64,000 bases of DNA from Arthrobacter sp. OVS8 (GCA_028370155.1 CP116670.1:3348001-3412000); one strand, 5' to 3'. Shown: positions 47,724 through 57,827, counted from the first letter of the stretch. The notes: generated by a model from the letters alone, not told the origin. Numbers and translations are program-made.

Positions 47724-49929
47724 TCAGGGTTGTGTCACGGCCACGGAGATGCTGTGCGGGGGCAGGGTGATGGTGGCGGCGGCATCGGTGCTGATGATGC
47801 TTGGGGCCGGCGGGTCGTTGGGTTCCGGGTGACCGCCGTTGCCTTTGCCTTGGGTTGAGTGCCAGCCGTACTGCTCGGCAGAGTACTGGTCGAGCCTGAG
47901 CTGTTCGTCGATGACTTCGTGGGCGCCGTCTGTTTTTTGCATCAGACGGACCTTGAGCGTCCGGTCCGGGTCCTTGTTGAACAGGAGCACGCCCAGGCTG
48001 CCGTCGGGCCGGCGGAGCGCGTAGGCGGTGACCAGCGGCTCGCCCTTGGAATTGTGGATGTCGCTGGTCGCGGCGTGAACGGTGTGGCGGCCGTCCCCGT
48101 CCTGCACCCAGTATTCGTTCACCAGCCGGGCCGCCTGGAAGGCGGCCAGCGGCCGGATTCTCCACTCATCGTAGAACTGCAGCATCATCAGGTTGCCCCA
48201 CGAGTTGCACTTCTTGCCTTCCTTTTCCTGGAAAACCCAGTTCGGTTCCAGCCCGTAGTAGTAGCTGCTCTCTCCGCCCATGGCCAGGAACATGGCGGCC
48301 GTTTCGGCGTTGATCATGGCGCCGGGCAGTTCCACTTCAACCTGGCCGGCGAAGGAGGAGTAGCCGTATTCGGTGATCACTTTGGGGACGTCGGCTGGAA
48401 GGCGGCCTTTTCCTGACGGGCCAGCAGGTCCGCCAGGAGCTTGGGGTGCCGGGCCAGCGGTGCGCTGGGATCGGCGCAGACGTCGTCGAACGGGTACCAC
48501 TCGAAGGAGAAGAAGTCGAAGTCCTCCATCGCGTTGCGGTCACGCAGGTAGGACACGAAGCGGCCGGTCCAGGACCTTTCCCCGTTTGCGTCGGGCCAGT
48601 GCACCCAGTCCGGCAGGGTGGTCTGATAGCCCGGACCTCCGAACTCCAGGCCGGGGTCCACCTCTTTCATCGCCCGGGCCATCTGCAGATACAGCGCCCC
48701 GTAGTGTTCGGGCTGGGCGAGCTGGCCGTCCGGTTCCTCGCCGATCTCGATGCGTTCCACCGGGTAGCCGCGTTTTTTCAGATAACGCACCAGGGCCGCT
48801 GTGTCCTCGGGTACGCCGTACAGTGCCGGCGCGGGCACCATCATCGGCTGGCCGTTGGTGATGCCGCCTTCGAAGAGCCGCTCGAAGCTCGCGTGCTCGT
48901 AGTGTTTGTCGATGTCGCCCGCGCGGTGCCAGGGGTCGGTCGAGGAGGTCCACATCTCCGTCTGCTCCTGCGACGGCAGGTGGGTGACGTGATCATCAAA
49001 GCGGCCGCCGACCGTCTGGCCGATGGAGAGCTCGCGAACGGCGAATCCCAGCTTGTCACGGACGTCCGTGGAGCCCGCCGGTGCGGTATCGGAATCCTTG
49101 GTCAAAACGACACGCAGATACTGCACATCCATCGGTTCGGGCGCGATCCGTACGGTCTGGGTGCCGCCGGTGCCTTGGTGTGAGCCTTGCGGAAAATCGA
49201 TCCATTTCCCGCCGTCGACCGGAAAGTGGGCGTCCTTGCCGGACCAGTACTGCACCTTGAAACCTGTTGCGAACGGCGTCCCCAGTCGAACCTCAGGGTG
49301 TCTATCGGGAAAGAATGGCGAAACGCGGCCATGATCCACTGCGGGTTCAGGTCGTCCGCCTCTCCGGTAAAGTGCGAGTCCAGATACGGGTTGCTTTTCC
49401 AGAACGTGGTGGGGTCTCCGTCGGTGAGCCGGGAGTAGCCGTCGTTCTTTGCCTGATCGATGGTGTTTCCGCGGCGGGGCAGACGGTACCCCTGGGACGC
49501 CCCGTAATCTTCACGGGGTTCATCTGATGACACCCAGTACCCCTGGCCGGCGGCGGGGTCGCTCCATGTCCCGCGCGGGTTCCAGTGCCAGGCCTTGACG
49601 CCGAGTTCGGTGCGCAGCCGGTAGCTGATCGGCCCGAAGCCGGCAGCCTTCATGGCCTGGACGTTCGCGGGTGTCCAGACCTTGTCGATTTCACCTTCCT
49701 CCAAGCCGTCCACGCCGGCGCCCAGGGCCCGGGTGCCCGGGAACTCGTTGACGGCCTTCTCCAGATCGATGTGGATAGTTCCGTCGACGGCCGGCAGCGG
49801 GCCCGGTTCGGCTACGCCGGGGACCACGACGACGCCAATTGCCACTCCTGCCGTGACGAGGCCCGCCAGCGCCAACAGCATTTTCCTTCGGCCGCGCCCG
49901 TGCTTTCTGGGCTGTAGCTCAGAGGTCAC
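47724..49929 (-). CDS. Membrane-anchored glycoside hydrolase with discoidin-like module (two frameshifts in this sequence)
   Basis: About 735 residues after repair. A basic N terminus and one hydrophobic segment (MLLALAGLVTAGVAIGVVVVPG) export or anchor it. Residues 130-300 contain a carbohydrate-binding/F5-8C-like region (YSRLTDGDPTTFWKSNPYL, DTLRFDWG). The catalytic part looks like a clan A (beta/alpha)8 glycosidase: likely acid/base in RIEIGEEPDG and nucleophile in VITEYGYSSF. A C-terminal beta-sandwich follows (LVTAYALRRPDGSLGVLLFN). Breaks near 49275 and 48405. GTG start overlaps the upstream small ORF. Substrate unknown; GH39/GH44-like families are the nearest guess. Confidence 0.75.
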
Positions 49930-50165
49930 TGAAATCTCCTAGATTTGAGGACTGCGCGGCCGGTGCTTTCGGGCGGAAACCATCCGACGGCGCGTCCGCG
50001 CGCAACCTTGAACCATGGCCTGGAACGGGGTCCTGCCGGGTACGTCGACGCTCGAACATCAGCAGGTGGATAGGGATCAGGAGAAGGTGCGGCCACATAG
50101 GCGTGCAGAGGGCGACCGTAATACTCCCGGGCTGAGGGCAGGCGCTCAGGAACCGGATGCTTCAC
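49926..50165 (-). CDS. 79-residue small protein coupled to the glycoside hydrolase
   Basis: A reverse-strand GTG at 50165 follows a strong GGGAGGAG ribosome binding site with 7-nt spacing and opens a 79-codon frame (VKHPVPERLPSAREYYGRPL onward, Tyr/Pro/Arg-rich). Its TGA overlaps the GTG start of the hydrolase (GTGA), while the hydrolase itself has only a weak site. No signal peptide or known domain is seen. It could be a genuine small protein or mainly a translational-coupling ORF. Confidence 0.5.
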   Translation of the reverse strand: MKHPVPERLPSAREYYGRPLHAYVAAPSPDPYPPADVRASTYPAGPRSRPWFKVARGRAVGWFPPESTGRAVLKSRRFQ

Positions 50166-50172
50166 TGTCTCT

Positions 50173-50191
50173 CCTCCCGATAAACGGGAGG
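50173..50191 (-). promoter_or_regulatory. Hairpin sequestering a ribosome binding site
   Basis: On the reverse strand CCTCCCG-TTTAT-CGGGAGG forms a 7-bp, 5-nt-loop hairpin whose 3' arm is the GGGAGG ribosome binding site of the small ORF at 50165. Folding would block translation initiation for the coupled hydrolase, so expression may depend on temperature, a ligand or an upstream RNA element. Regulation is inferred from structure only. Confidence 0.5.
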
Positions 50192-50375
50192 AAGGAACCA
50201 CGCAGTCCCTGGAGCCCCCGGGCCTCCTGTCAGGCGTCACACGAAACGCACCCTTTGACGGTACGAGCGGGCCGCGTCCGGGCGCACGAGTACCCGCTAC
50301 CTGACCTTGGGGCGTCGGCTACTTGCCCAAGTTGCCGTGTACCGCGTAATGACTGCGCGCCCCGCGGAACGCCAA

Positions 50376-50407
50376 CGGACGACGGCGGGATGCCCCGCCG
50401 TCGTCCG
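50376..50407. terminator. Terminator hairpin, copy 4 of a dispersed family
   Basis: 14-bp perfect arms CGGACGACGGCGGG / CCCGCCGTCGTCCG with loop ATGC, 67 bases past the restored stop of the leftward oxidoreductase gene. The region 50192-50375 between it and the small ORF shows no gene and probably carries the glycosidase promoter. Confidence 0.75.
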
Positions 50408-50473
50408 CTTTCGGGTCAGTCCGACGGCGCGGTCACGCTGCGGGTCTTACAGCCAAGCGGGGTTTCGACGCGT

Positions 50474-51546
50474 TCAGTCATTAGGGGATTCACCGGCGAT
50501 TTTCACGACAACGTTCCCCCGTTTGCGCCCCGTATCAACAAAGCGGTGTGCCTGCACGATCTCGGCAAGGGGTAGGTCCGGTCGATGACGGCCTTGTACC
50601 GGCCGTCATCCGCGAGGCGGACAAGCGCCGCCAGGTCTTCCGCCGTGTAGTGCAGCCTGGGATCGCCGGCAGTGACCAGCTTTCCGCTCCTGCGGCTGTT
50701 GCGGGATGCCTGCAGCATTCCATTGAGGTCGGCGATGACCAGAAGAAGGGCCCCGCCCGGGTTCAGGCTTGCGGAGACGCGGCTGAAGGGGGCATTGCCC
50801 ACGCAGTCCATGATCACGTCGTAGGCCTGCCCCCGAGCCGTGAAGTCCTCTGCGGTGTAGTCGATCACGCGGTCCGCGCCGAGGGAGGTCACCAGCCCGC
50901 GGTTTCCGCCGCTGCAGACGGCGGTGACGTGGGCGCCCAGGTGCTTGGCGAGCTGCACCGCTGCCGTGCCCACCGCGCCGGAGGCTCCGTTGATGAGGAC
51001 CGTGGCGCCGGGTTCGACGCCGGCGCGGGCCAGGAAGGCCTGGGCGGTGAGTCCGCCGAAGACCAGCGTGACGGCCTCCGCGAAACCCATGGTGCGCGGT
51101 TTGGCCGTGATGGGCCCGTCCTGCCGGACGGTCACGTACTCCGCGTGGCCGCCGAATTTGGCGCCCAGCATTGCCACCACCTCATCGCCGGCCCGGAATC
51201 TGGTCACGTCCGTACCGGTGGCTTCGACGACGCCGGCCACGTCCATCCCGAGGACCCTGCGCCGCGGCCTGAAGACGCCAAGTGCCAGGGCGGTGAGGAC
51301 CTGCAACCCGGAAGGGACGGTCCGGCTGCGCGCCCGGCGGTCCGCCGCGCTGAGCGTGCTGGCATGCACCTTGATGAGGACCTCGTCCGGACGCGGCGAA
51401 GGCTTGGGCAGCTCCTCGACGCGGACTACCTCCGGGCCGCCGAACCGCCGGTAGGTTGCCGCTTTCATGGTGACGCCTGGGTGGTTGCGGCCGGGTTTGC
51501 CTGCGCCCCGCAGCTCGTGGGCCCTGCCTGCCTGGATTGCGTTCAT
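50474..51546 (-). CDS. Zinc-less NAD(P)H:quinone-oxidoreductase-like MDR enzyme (C-terminal frameshift in this sequence)
   Basis: Medium-chain dehydrogenase/reductase. The body MKAATYRRFGGPEVVRVEEL matches family N termini; the nucleotide-binding site is NGASGAVGTAAVQLAKHLGA; no zinc-ligand cysteines are seen. One restored base in the CCCC run near 50571 recovers the family end YPLAEIVQAHRFVDTGRKRG then NVVVKIAGES; otherwise the frame ends at 50503. GAGGGAG supports a start at 51546, adding 26 residues; family homology would prefer the internal ATG 51468. It sits behind tandem operators, suggesting inducible detoxification of quinones or enones. Confidence 0.82.
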
Positions 51547-51565
51547 GGGAACTCCCTCACCTACA

Positions 51566-51619
51566 AGGCGTACGGCGTACACCTATTACCCCAAAGGTTA
51601 AGGTGTACGGCGTACACCT
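51566..51619. promoter_or_regulatory. Tandem TetR-type operators
   Basis: Two inverted repeats: AGGCGTAC-GGC-GTACACCT at 51566-51584 (one mismatch) and the perfect AGGTGTAC-GGC-GTACACCT at 51601-51619, centres 35 bp apart. They lie immediately upstream of the oxidoreductase ribosome binding site. GTAC-rich dyads of this length are typical of TetR-family repressors, but no regulator gene is adjacent. Confidence 0.6.
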
Positions 51620-51620
51620 G

Positions 51621-52563
51621 TCAATGGATGAAGGCTGCGTCGAGCGTGGAGGGATCGGTGTTGGCCCCGCAGATGATGACGGCCACACGTTCGTTTTCCC
51701 GGGGCACGTAGGCGCCGGCGGTGAGTGCCGCGAAGGCCGTCGCGGCCCCGTATTCTGCGGGGATACGGTACTCACTCCATAAAAGTGCCCGGGCGGCAAT
51801 GATGGCTTCATCGTTGACCAGGACGGAGACGGGCGGTTCCTTCGAGGCCACGCTGAATGCGATTTCGCCGACACGGCGCGCGCCGAGGAGTCCGCGGCGA
51901 TGCCCGAAACGGACACGTCGACCGGCCGGCCAGCCTCCAGCGCCGCGTGCAGGGTGGGGATCGTGACGGGTTCCACCGCGACGATCTTCGCCCTGCCGGA
52001 TGCGGCCGCAGCCAACCCCGCGTACAGACCGCCGCCCCCGACAGCGACGACGATCGTGTCGATGCCGGGCTCGTCCCGGAGGATTTCCTCGGCGATGGTG
52101 CCAGCCCCGGCGGCGATCTCGGGCTGGTCATAGGCGTGGCAGAACAGGGCGCCGCTTTGCGCGACGTACTCCTGTGCTGCCTCGTAGGCCTCGACGTACT
52201 CTGCGCCGACCTGCCGGACGGTCGCGTTGTACGCGAGGAGCCGCTCGACCTTGACGCGAGGAGCGTTCTCGGGAACGAACACCGTAGCGGGGACGCCCAA
52301 CGCGGCCGCAGCGTACGCGTTGGCCAGGCCGGCGTTGCCGCCGGATGCCGCGACGACGCCGACGGCTGGGTCCAGCTCGCCACGCTCCAATGCAGCAAGC
52401 TGGCGGTTGAAGGCTCCCGGGCCTTGAAAACCCCGGTGTGCTGCAGGAATTCGCACTTGAGCCACAGCGGTGCGGAGGACGTGCCGCCGCGGAGCAGGGG
52501 CGTGCGTCTAATATGCTTGCTGATCCGCTTCTCGGCGGCGAGTACGTCATCCCGTGTGATCAT
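51621..52563 (-). CDS. Threonine/serine dehydratase family PLP enzyme (two frameshifts in this sequence)
   Basis: Restored length about 314 residues, a catabolic-type dehydratase without an ACT regulatory domain. The PLP lysine lies in FLQHTGVFKARGAF near residue 52; SGGNAGLANAYAAAALGVPA near 78 is the substrate loop; VVAVGGGGLYAGLAAAASG is the phosphate-binding glycine loop; VAVIICGANTDPSTL is near the end. Breaks near 52430 and 51885. It would deaminate threonine or serine to a 2-oxo acid. The last 30 bases adjoin the tandem operators. Confidence 0.85.
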
Positions 52564-52715
52564 CGGCTGTCTCCTGGCACGTCTGGGGCATTGGGTGGGC
52601 TTACTTCGAGAGGCGTTACTTCCATCCTTATCCATCGTTGTGGAAAGGACGGGATCGACGTCGAATAGCTTTCCTTCGCCCTGTTCGATGGGCCCGCCCG
52701 GGGTTAGGATGCCGT

Positions 52716-53500
52716 GTGAGCTTCACCCACGGCTACGCGGACAACCACGGCCTTCGTATGTACTACGAGGTGCACGGCACTGCGGTGCCGGACCAGCCGC
52801 CGCTGCTCCTCATCCCGGGCGGCGGGTCCACCATCGGCACCAACTTCGGCGAACTCATCCCGCTGCTGGCGGGCCAGCGCCAGGTGATTGCGGTCGAGGA
52901 GGAGGGCCACGGCCGCACCCAGCCCACCGTCCGCCCCCTCACCGCAGCGAACTCCGCCGGCGACATCCTCGCCGTTCTGGACCAGCTCCACGTGGAAACT
53001 GTGGATGTGCTGGGATTCAGCGCCGGCGGCCACACCGCGATCGCGCTGGCGCTCGGGCGTCCCGCCTCCGTCAGGCGCCTCATCGCCGCCTCCACCTTTG
53101 CGGGCCGCGATGCCGTGCCGGACGAGTTCTGGGATGCCATGGCCAAGGCCACCCTGGCGGACATGCCCGACACCTACAAGGACGCCGACCGCCGGCTCAA
53201 TCCCGAGCCTGGCCATTTGGAGCGGCTCTTCGAGCTGGACAAGGGGCGCATCCTGGACTTCGCCGGCTGGTCCGACGACGAATTGGGCACCATCACGGCC
53301 CCCACGCTGGTGGTGAGCTCCGACCGCGACGTAGTCGCCGCCGGGTACACCGCCCGGATGGCGGCGCCATCCCGGGCGCCCGCCTGCTGATCGTCCCCGG
53401 CGGCCACGGCGATTACCTCGGCGAGCAGGCCGCCAGCGGCGGGGACCTGCGGACGCTGCACGCCACCGTCCCATTCCTGCTGCGGTTCCTCGGGGAATAG
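52716..53500 (+). CDS. Alpha/beta hydrolase (frameshifted in this sequence)
   Basis: GTG start with AGGA upstream; about 261 residues after one restored base near 53362. MYYEVHGTA, oxyanion region LLLIPGGGSTIGTNF, nucleophile elbow VLGFSAGGHTAIALAL near residue 108, acid in VVSSDRDVVAAG, and His in IVPGGHGDYLGEQ (shifted frame). Resembles 3-oxoadipate enol-lactonase-like hydrolases, but no aromatic pathway genes are adjacent. Divergent from the dehydratase gene. Confidence 0.82.
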
Positions 53501-53575
53501 CGCACCCGGCAATTGCTGCAACTCCAGCAGCAGATCCTCGTTGTGGTGGCACCGTAACTACGCCACCATGATCCT

Positions 53576-54390
53576 ATGGATGCTGAAAAACCTAAAGCGG
53601 AGGAACTGAGCCTTCCGCAGGCCTTCCTCCTTCTGGCAACAAACGACACGAACGGCAAACCCGAAGTGCCGGTGTTTGCACTCAGAACCACCGTGGCCGG
53701 CGCAATCTTGGCCGAACTGGACCTGCTCGGTGCAATCGAGCTGCAGGAAAACACATCAAGGCCACCGGCGCCACCCCGCAAACGGACTTTCAGCACGAAC
53801 TGGAACTCATCCGTGGCAAGTCACGGCCGCACACACCGAAGCAGTGGGTCACCATGCTGGAGGGCCGCGCCGAAGTGCAGCGTGTCTACGAGGGGATGGC
53901 GGCACGGGGCATCGTGGAACATGTGGGCGCAAGGCATTTGGGCCTGTTCCGGACCGTGCGGTACCCGGAGAAGGACCACGCTCCGGAGGCGGCGCTTATG
54001 GAAAAGATCCAGGCAGCGCTGAACGGTGCGCCGCCGGAACCCGCGAAACCTGTTTCCGAGGTGCCCGACGTCGAGCCCGACGTCGAGCCCGATGCCGGAG
54101 CGCCCGTCGTCGAGCCCGATATGGAGGTGCCCGACGTCGAGCCTGATGCCAAAGCGCCCGTCGCCAAGCCCGACGTAGAGCCCGATACCAAACCTGTTGC
54201 CAAGGTGCCCGACGCCAGGATCACGGCGCTGATTGCACTGCTTCAGGCGGCCGGGCTGTTCGGCAGGCTCTTCCCGGAAGCAGACAGAGGCCGGGCAAGT
54301 GAGTTGGCCAAGGACTATTGGCCCTCCCGCGCGGTGGAGGACGAACTTCTTATGGTCAGGCTGGCGCAGGAAGAAGAAGCAACTCTTTGA
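53576..54390 (+). CDS. GPP34-family phosphoprotein with acidic repeat insert (frameshifted in this sequence)
   Basis: About 271 residues after restoring one base near 53758. The GPP34 (GOLPH3/VPS74-like) pattern is visible: LSLPQAFLLLATNDTNGKPE, AGAILAELDLLGAIEL, LEGRAEVQRVYEGMAARGIV, RYPEKDHAPEAALMEKIQAAL, RITALIALLQAAGLFGRLFP, ending SRAVEDELLMVRLAQEE. Between the last helices lies an insert of about 50 residues with repeated V-E-P-D/V-A-K-P units, absent from typical members. Eukaryotic relatives bind PI4P; the bacterial role is unknown. A decayed relative lies at 4190. Confidence 0.8.
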
Positions 54391-54482
54391 CGTTGCCGGA
54401 TCAGGTCCGGTCCTCTGGTGCAGATCCTCGAGACGGACCACGACGCCGGGTAGCGCCTGGCCCGCCGCAGGCGTTCGCCTCG

Positions 54483-55740
54483 TTAGCCGCGGGCAACGTC
54501 GGTCTGCGTGGACTCCAGCAGCCCGCCGCTGGCCCAGCGTCTCAGCGCGAGTTTCTCGGCGTCGTCGAACTCCATCAGCGCGACCCTGCACAGCTCCTCG
54601 ACGTTCCTGGTCCACGCTGCCGCAAGTTCGACGGCGGGCACCCCGTCCGTGAGTGAGCCGCCTGCGTAGACCACCCCTGAAGGACGAAGTTCACGGCTGC
54701 CCGGGATACTGGCTTCCCGGCCGCAACGCAGTGGTCCCTGACTGCTTTGGCCAGCTCGGCGCGGTTTGCTGGGTGTTCGCGCAACATCGCTTCCAGCGAC
54801 ACGAAGACCTGCCGGAACTGTTCGGGCGACAGCGCCGGAACGTCCGTCACCCGGATGACTTGTTCCTCGATGGCCGGCCGGACGTCCGCTGCCCGGGGAG
54901 AAGGTCCGGTGAAAACCTCTCGGCATCCCAGACCCAGCCCGGCGAGGGGTGGACGCGTAGGCGATGCCGGGGCCGGCCTGCGCGACCCAGGCGCCAAACT
55001 TGCCGTGGCCGCCCCAGTCCGTCTTGAGGGACGGGTCGGCCGTGAGCGCCCGGTGCGCGGCGACCGACCCGGTCACCGGACCCGGCGCGGCCCGCACGAG
55101 GGCCAGCACTTCGGCGGCGGCCGTCGTCGCGGGGCCCGGTGCGACCGGCGTCGCGGGCTGATTCCCTCACCTTTGACCGCACTGACCAGGCGGGGGACGT
55201 CGGCAGCGGTCCCGTTGAGGATGGCCACGAAGTCGTGCGACTCCACCACGCTGTCCGCCATCTCCCGGTACGCAAACGCCACGGCGCCGGCGGCGATCAC
55301 TGTCGTCATCCGGTCGGCGGCCCGGAACCGCTGGATCAGTGACGTGAAATCCGCGTCGGCGGAGGCGACGAAAAACTCCTCAATATGCGCGGGCCCGGTC
55401 AGGGCATCCATCGCGTCCAGCACCAGGTTGATGTCGGTGCTGGACTTGCCCCGCTGTGTCAGGGAAGGGCAGTCGATCACGCGGAACCCCGCACGGGTCC
55501 AGTACGGGCGGTACTTGGAGTAGATCACCGGGTTCAGGTAGCAATTGCGGATCAGGAAGCGCCGGGATTCCTCGCCCGCGCCGCCGACAGCCAGCGCCTC
55601 CGTCCAGTGCTTGGGATCCTCGGCGAACCGTTTGGCGGCGGCCGGGTCCAGTGCCATCAGTCCGGTGTAGACGTTATCGAAGTCAACGAACATCGCGGCA
55701 CGGATGCCGGGCCGCCGGGACTGGGGAGAGGTTCGGTCAT
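54483..55740 (-). CDS. NYN-domain (PIN-like RNase) protein with LOTUS-like C terminus (about five frameshifts in this sequence)
   Basis: Up to about 420 residues if all breaks are repaired. AAMFVDFDNVYTGL is the NYN metal-binding start; SSTDINLVLDAMDAL and FFVASADADFTSLIQRFR are the next acidic motifs. Downstream pieces in three frames (SLKTDWGGHGKFGAWVAQAG, HPSPGWVWDAERF, ALSPEQFRQVFVSLEAMLRE, AELAAAWTRNVEELCRVALM) resemble OST-HTH/LOTUS RNA-binding domains that commonly follow NYN. The likely start is ATG 55740 (MTEPLPSP) with a break before the NYN domain; without it the frame starts at 55693. Probable RNA-processing role. Confidence 0.7.
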
Positions 55741-55999
55741 CGGCCTAGTGTGCCAGCAGGAGGCCAGCGGTGCCAGAGGTGACCGCGGTGCACCGGCGGG
55801 CACCACCAATCCACGCATGACCTGCGGCGATGCCTCCCCGGCTGGTGGGTCCACAGGACTACTATGGGAGCCGACTGGGCCGACGCGAGGCGGCGTCAGT
55901 TCGCCTAACGGGCGTTCCCGGGACGGCAACCCGGAAGCGCGACGGCGCGGGTCCGCCGTCGAACCCCATCGGCGGCGTCGAACAGCTGAGTATCAAGGA

Positions 56000-56827
56000 A
56001 TGAGTTGGCAGATGGCGGCGGGTGCGGCAACGCGAAACAACGTTCAGGTGTCCGGGCCGGAGGATGCCCCGGTCCTCGTATTCGCCCACGGGTTCGGCAC
56101 CGACCAGGCAATGTGGCACAAAATCCTGCCCTGGTTCACCGACCGCTACCGGGTGGTCCTGCTGGACCATGTGGGGTCCGGCGGTTCGGACCAGTCCGCC
56201 TACGATTCGGACACCTATTCCAGGCTGGACGCCTACGTCGATGACCTGCTGGAGATCTGCGCCGAACTCGGGCTGGAGGACGCCACCCTCATCGGCCACA
56301 GCGTCGGGTCCATGATGGCCGTCAGCGCCGCCGTCCGGGACGAAAGCCGCCGGTTCAGCCGCCTGGTCCTGGTCACCGCCTCGCCCAGCTACCTCGACCA
56401 CCCCGAGGACGGTTACGCGGGCGGTTTCACCCGCCAGGACATCGACGAAGTCTTCGAATCCCTGGACGCCAACTACGTCGTCTGGGCCGAGTCGATGGCC
56501 CCGGTCTACATGAACACACCGCACGCCCCCGAACTGGACCACGAAATCCAAGGCAGCTTCGGACGGATCAGCCCGCGCGTCGCCCGCGACTTTGCCCGGG
56601 TGGCGTTCCTCTCCGACGTCCGGCACTTGCTGGCCGACGTCACCGTTCCCGTGCTGGTGCTGCAAAGCACTGACGACGTCGTCACGCCGGACCACGTGGG
56701 AACGTACTTGCACGCGAAGCTCCCCGACGCCACCCTGGTCCGGCTTGCGGCCACCGGCCACTTCCCGCAAAGCAGCGCGCCGGAGGAAACCGCCACGGCC
56801 ATCCTCGAGTTCCTGAAGTCGTCATGA
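56000..56827 (+). CDS. RsbQ-like alpha/beta hydrolase
   Basis: About 275 residues matching RsbQ: RNNVQVSGPEDAPVLVFAHG, FGTDQAMWHKILPWF, SDQSAYDSDTYSRLDAYVDD and nucleophile elbow IGHSVGSMMAVSAAV (Ser about 99). Asp is in LQSTDDVVTP and His in ATGHFPQSSAPEE. In Bacillus, RsbQ is required for signal perception by the PAS domain of RsbP. Here its stop overlaps the start of a PAS-GGDEF gene (ATGA). Starts at 56000 or 56012 are both possible; AAGGA favours the latter. An open frame reaching 55385 is not convincing. Confidence 0.88.
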   Translation: MSWQMAAGAATRNNVQVSGPEDAPVLVFAHGFGTDQAMWHKILPWFTDRYRVVLLDHVGSGGSDQSAYDSDTYSRLDAYVDDLLEICAELGLEDATLIGHSVGSMMAVSAAVRDESRRFSRLVLVTASPSYLDHPEDGYAGGFTRQDIDEVFESLDANYVVWAESMAPVYMNTPHAPELDHEIQGSFGRISPRVARDFARVAFLSDVRHLLADVTVPVLVLQSTDDVVTPDHVGTYLHAKLPDATLVRLAATGHFPQSSAPEETATAILEFLKSS

Positions 56828-57793
56828 GCCAGTGGACCACCGAGACTGTCGACTACGGGCAGCTCTTCCACCGGGCGCCGGCCGGCTACATCGTGGCCGG
56901 TACCGACGGAACGATCCTGGCCGCGAACGCCACGATGTGCGCCTGGACCGGCGTTGCGGACGGCGGCCTGGACGGGACCCGGCTGCTGGACCTCATGCCG
57001 GCAGGCGACCGGCTCATGTACCGCACTCATGCCGGGCCGAAACTGGAGCGGGACGGCCACCTCGGCGAGCTCTCCTCGAACTGCTGGGGCCGGACGGGCA
57101 GCGCCGGCCGGTCCTGCTCTCTATCACCCGCACCGTGGACGGCCCCGAGCCGCGGGACCTGATGATCTTCTTTGCCGCCCCCGAGCGGCGGCGGTACGAG
57201 CGCGAGCTTGCCAGCGCGCACCGGCAGCTTGAGGACGCCGAAGCGGAGCGTGCACTGCTCCTGCAGGAGGCACACCACCGGGCTCTCCACGACCCGCTGA
57301 CCGGCCTGCCCAACCGGCGGCAGCTGGAGGAGAGCCTTCTGGCTGCCCTGGCGCGTGCCGGCGAGCAGCGGCACCGCGTGGGCGTGCTGTTCTGCGATGT
57401 CAACAACTTCAAGAACGTCAACGACACCCTGGGCCACGCGGCCGGGGACCGGGTCCTGGAGCACGTGGCGCGGATGCTCGCCCAAGCCGTGCGGGACGCG
57501 GACACCGTCACGCGGTACAGCGGGGACGAATTCGTGGTCCTGATCCCCGGCTGGAAGACCCGGCGGAGCTCGAGGCCGTGGCTGAACGCGTCCGGAATTG
57601 CCTGGCGGGCGCCGTCACTGTCGCGGCGGCCGAGCTCCGGCTGGGCATGTCCGTGGGCGCGGCGGAAACGGCCGTTCCGGCGGACGTCGATGCGGCCGGC
57701 AACCGGGAACTGGCCAGCGCCCTGCTGATCGCCGCCGACCACGACATGTACCGCGTCAAGACTGAGATGCGGCGGGCTGCGGCGGAGGGTTGA
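56824..57793 (+). CDS. PAS-GGDEF diguanylate cyclase (two frameshifts in this sequence)
   Basis: About 323 residues after repair. The N-terminal PAS domain (YGQLFHRAPAGYIVAGTDGT, ILAANATMCAWTG) is followed by a coiled linker (ERELASAHRQLEDAEAERAL) and a GGDEF domain: HDPLTGLPNRRQLEESLLAA, VLFCDVNNFKNVNDTLGHAA, active-site loop RYSGDEFVVLIPG. SGDEF is an accepted active variant of GGDEF. Breaks near 57080 and 57557. Coupled to the RsbQ-like hydrolase, it probably makes c-di-GMP when the hydrolase supplies a ligand to the PAS pocket. Confidence 0.85.
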
Positions 57794-57827
57794 CCTCTCT
57801 GTCATTGCCGGCAGGCACCGAAACGCA

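Noticed and set aside
54054..54215. Short repeated units considered as a CRISPR array
   Set aside because: The units are in-frame codon repeats (VEPD) inside a GPP34 gene, with no spacers of uniform length and no cas genes.
55385..55999. Upstream in-frame extension of the RsbQ-like hydrolase
   Set aside because: It overlaps the opposite-strand NYN gene, has no family similarity, and the hydrolase matches RsbQ in full from about residue 8 after ATG 56000.
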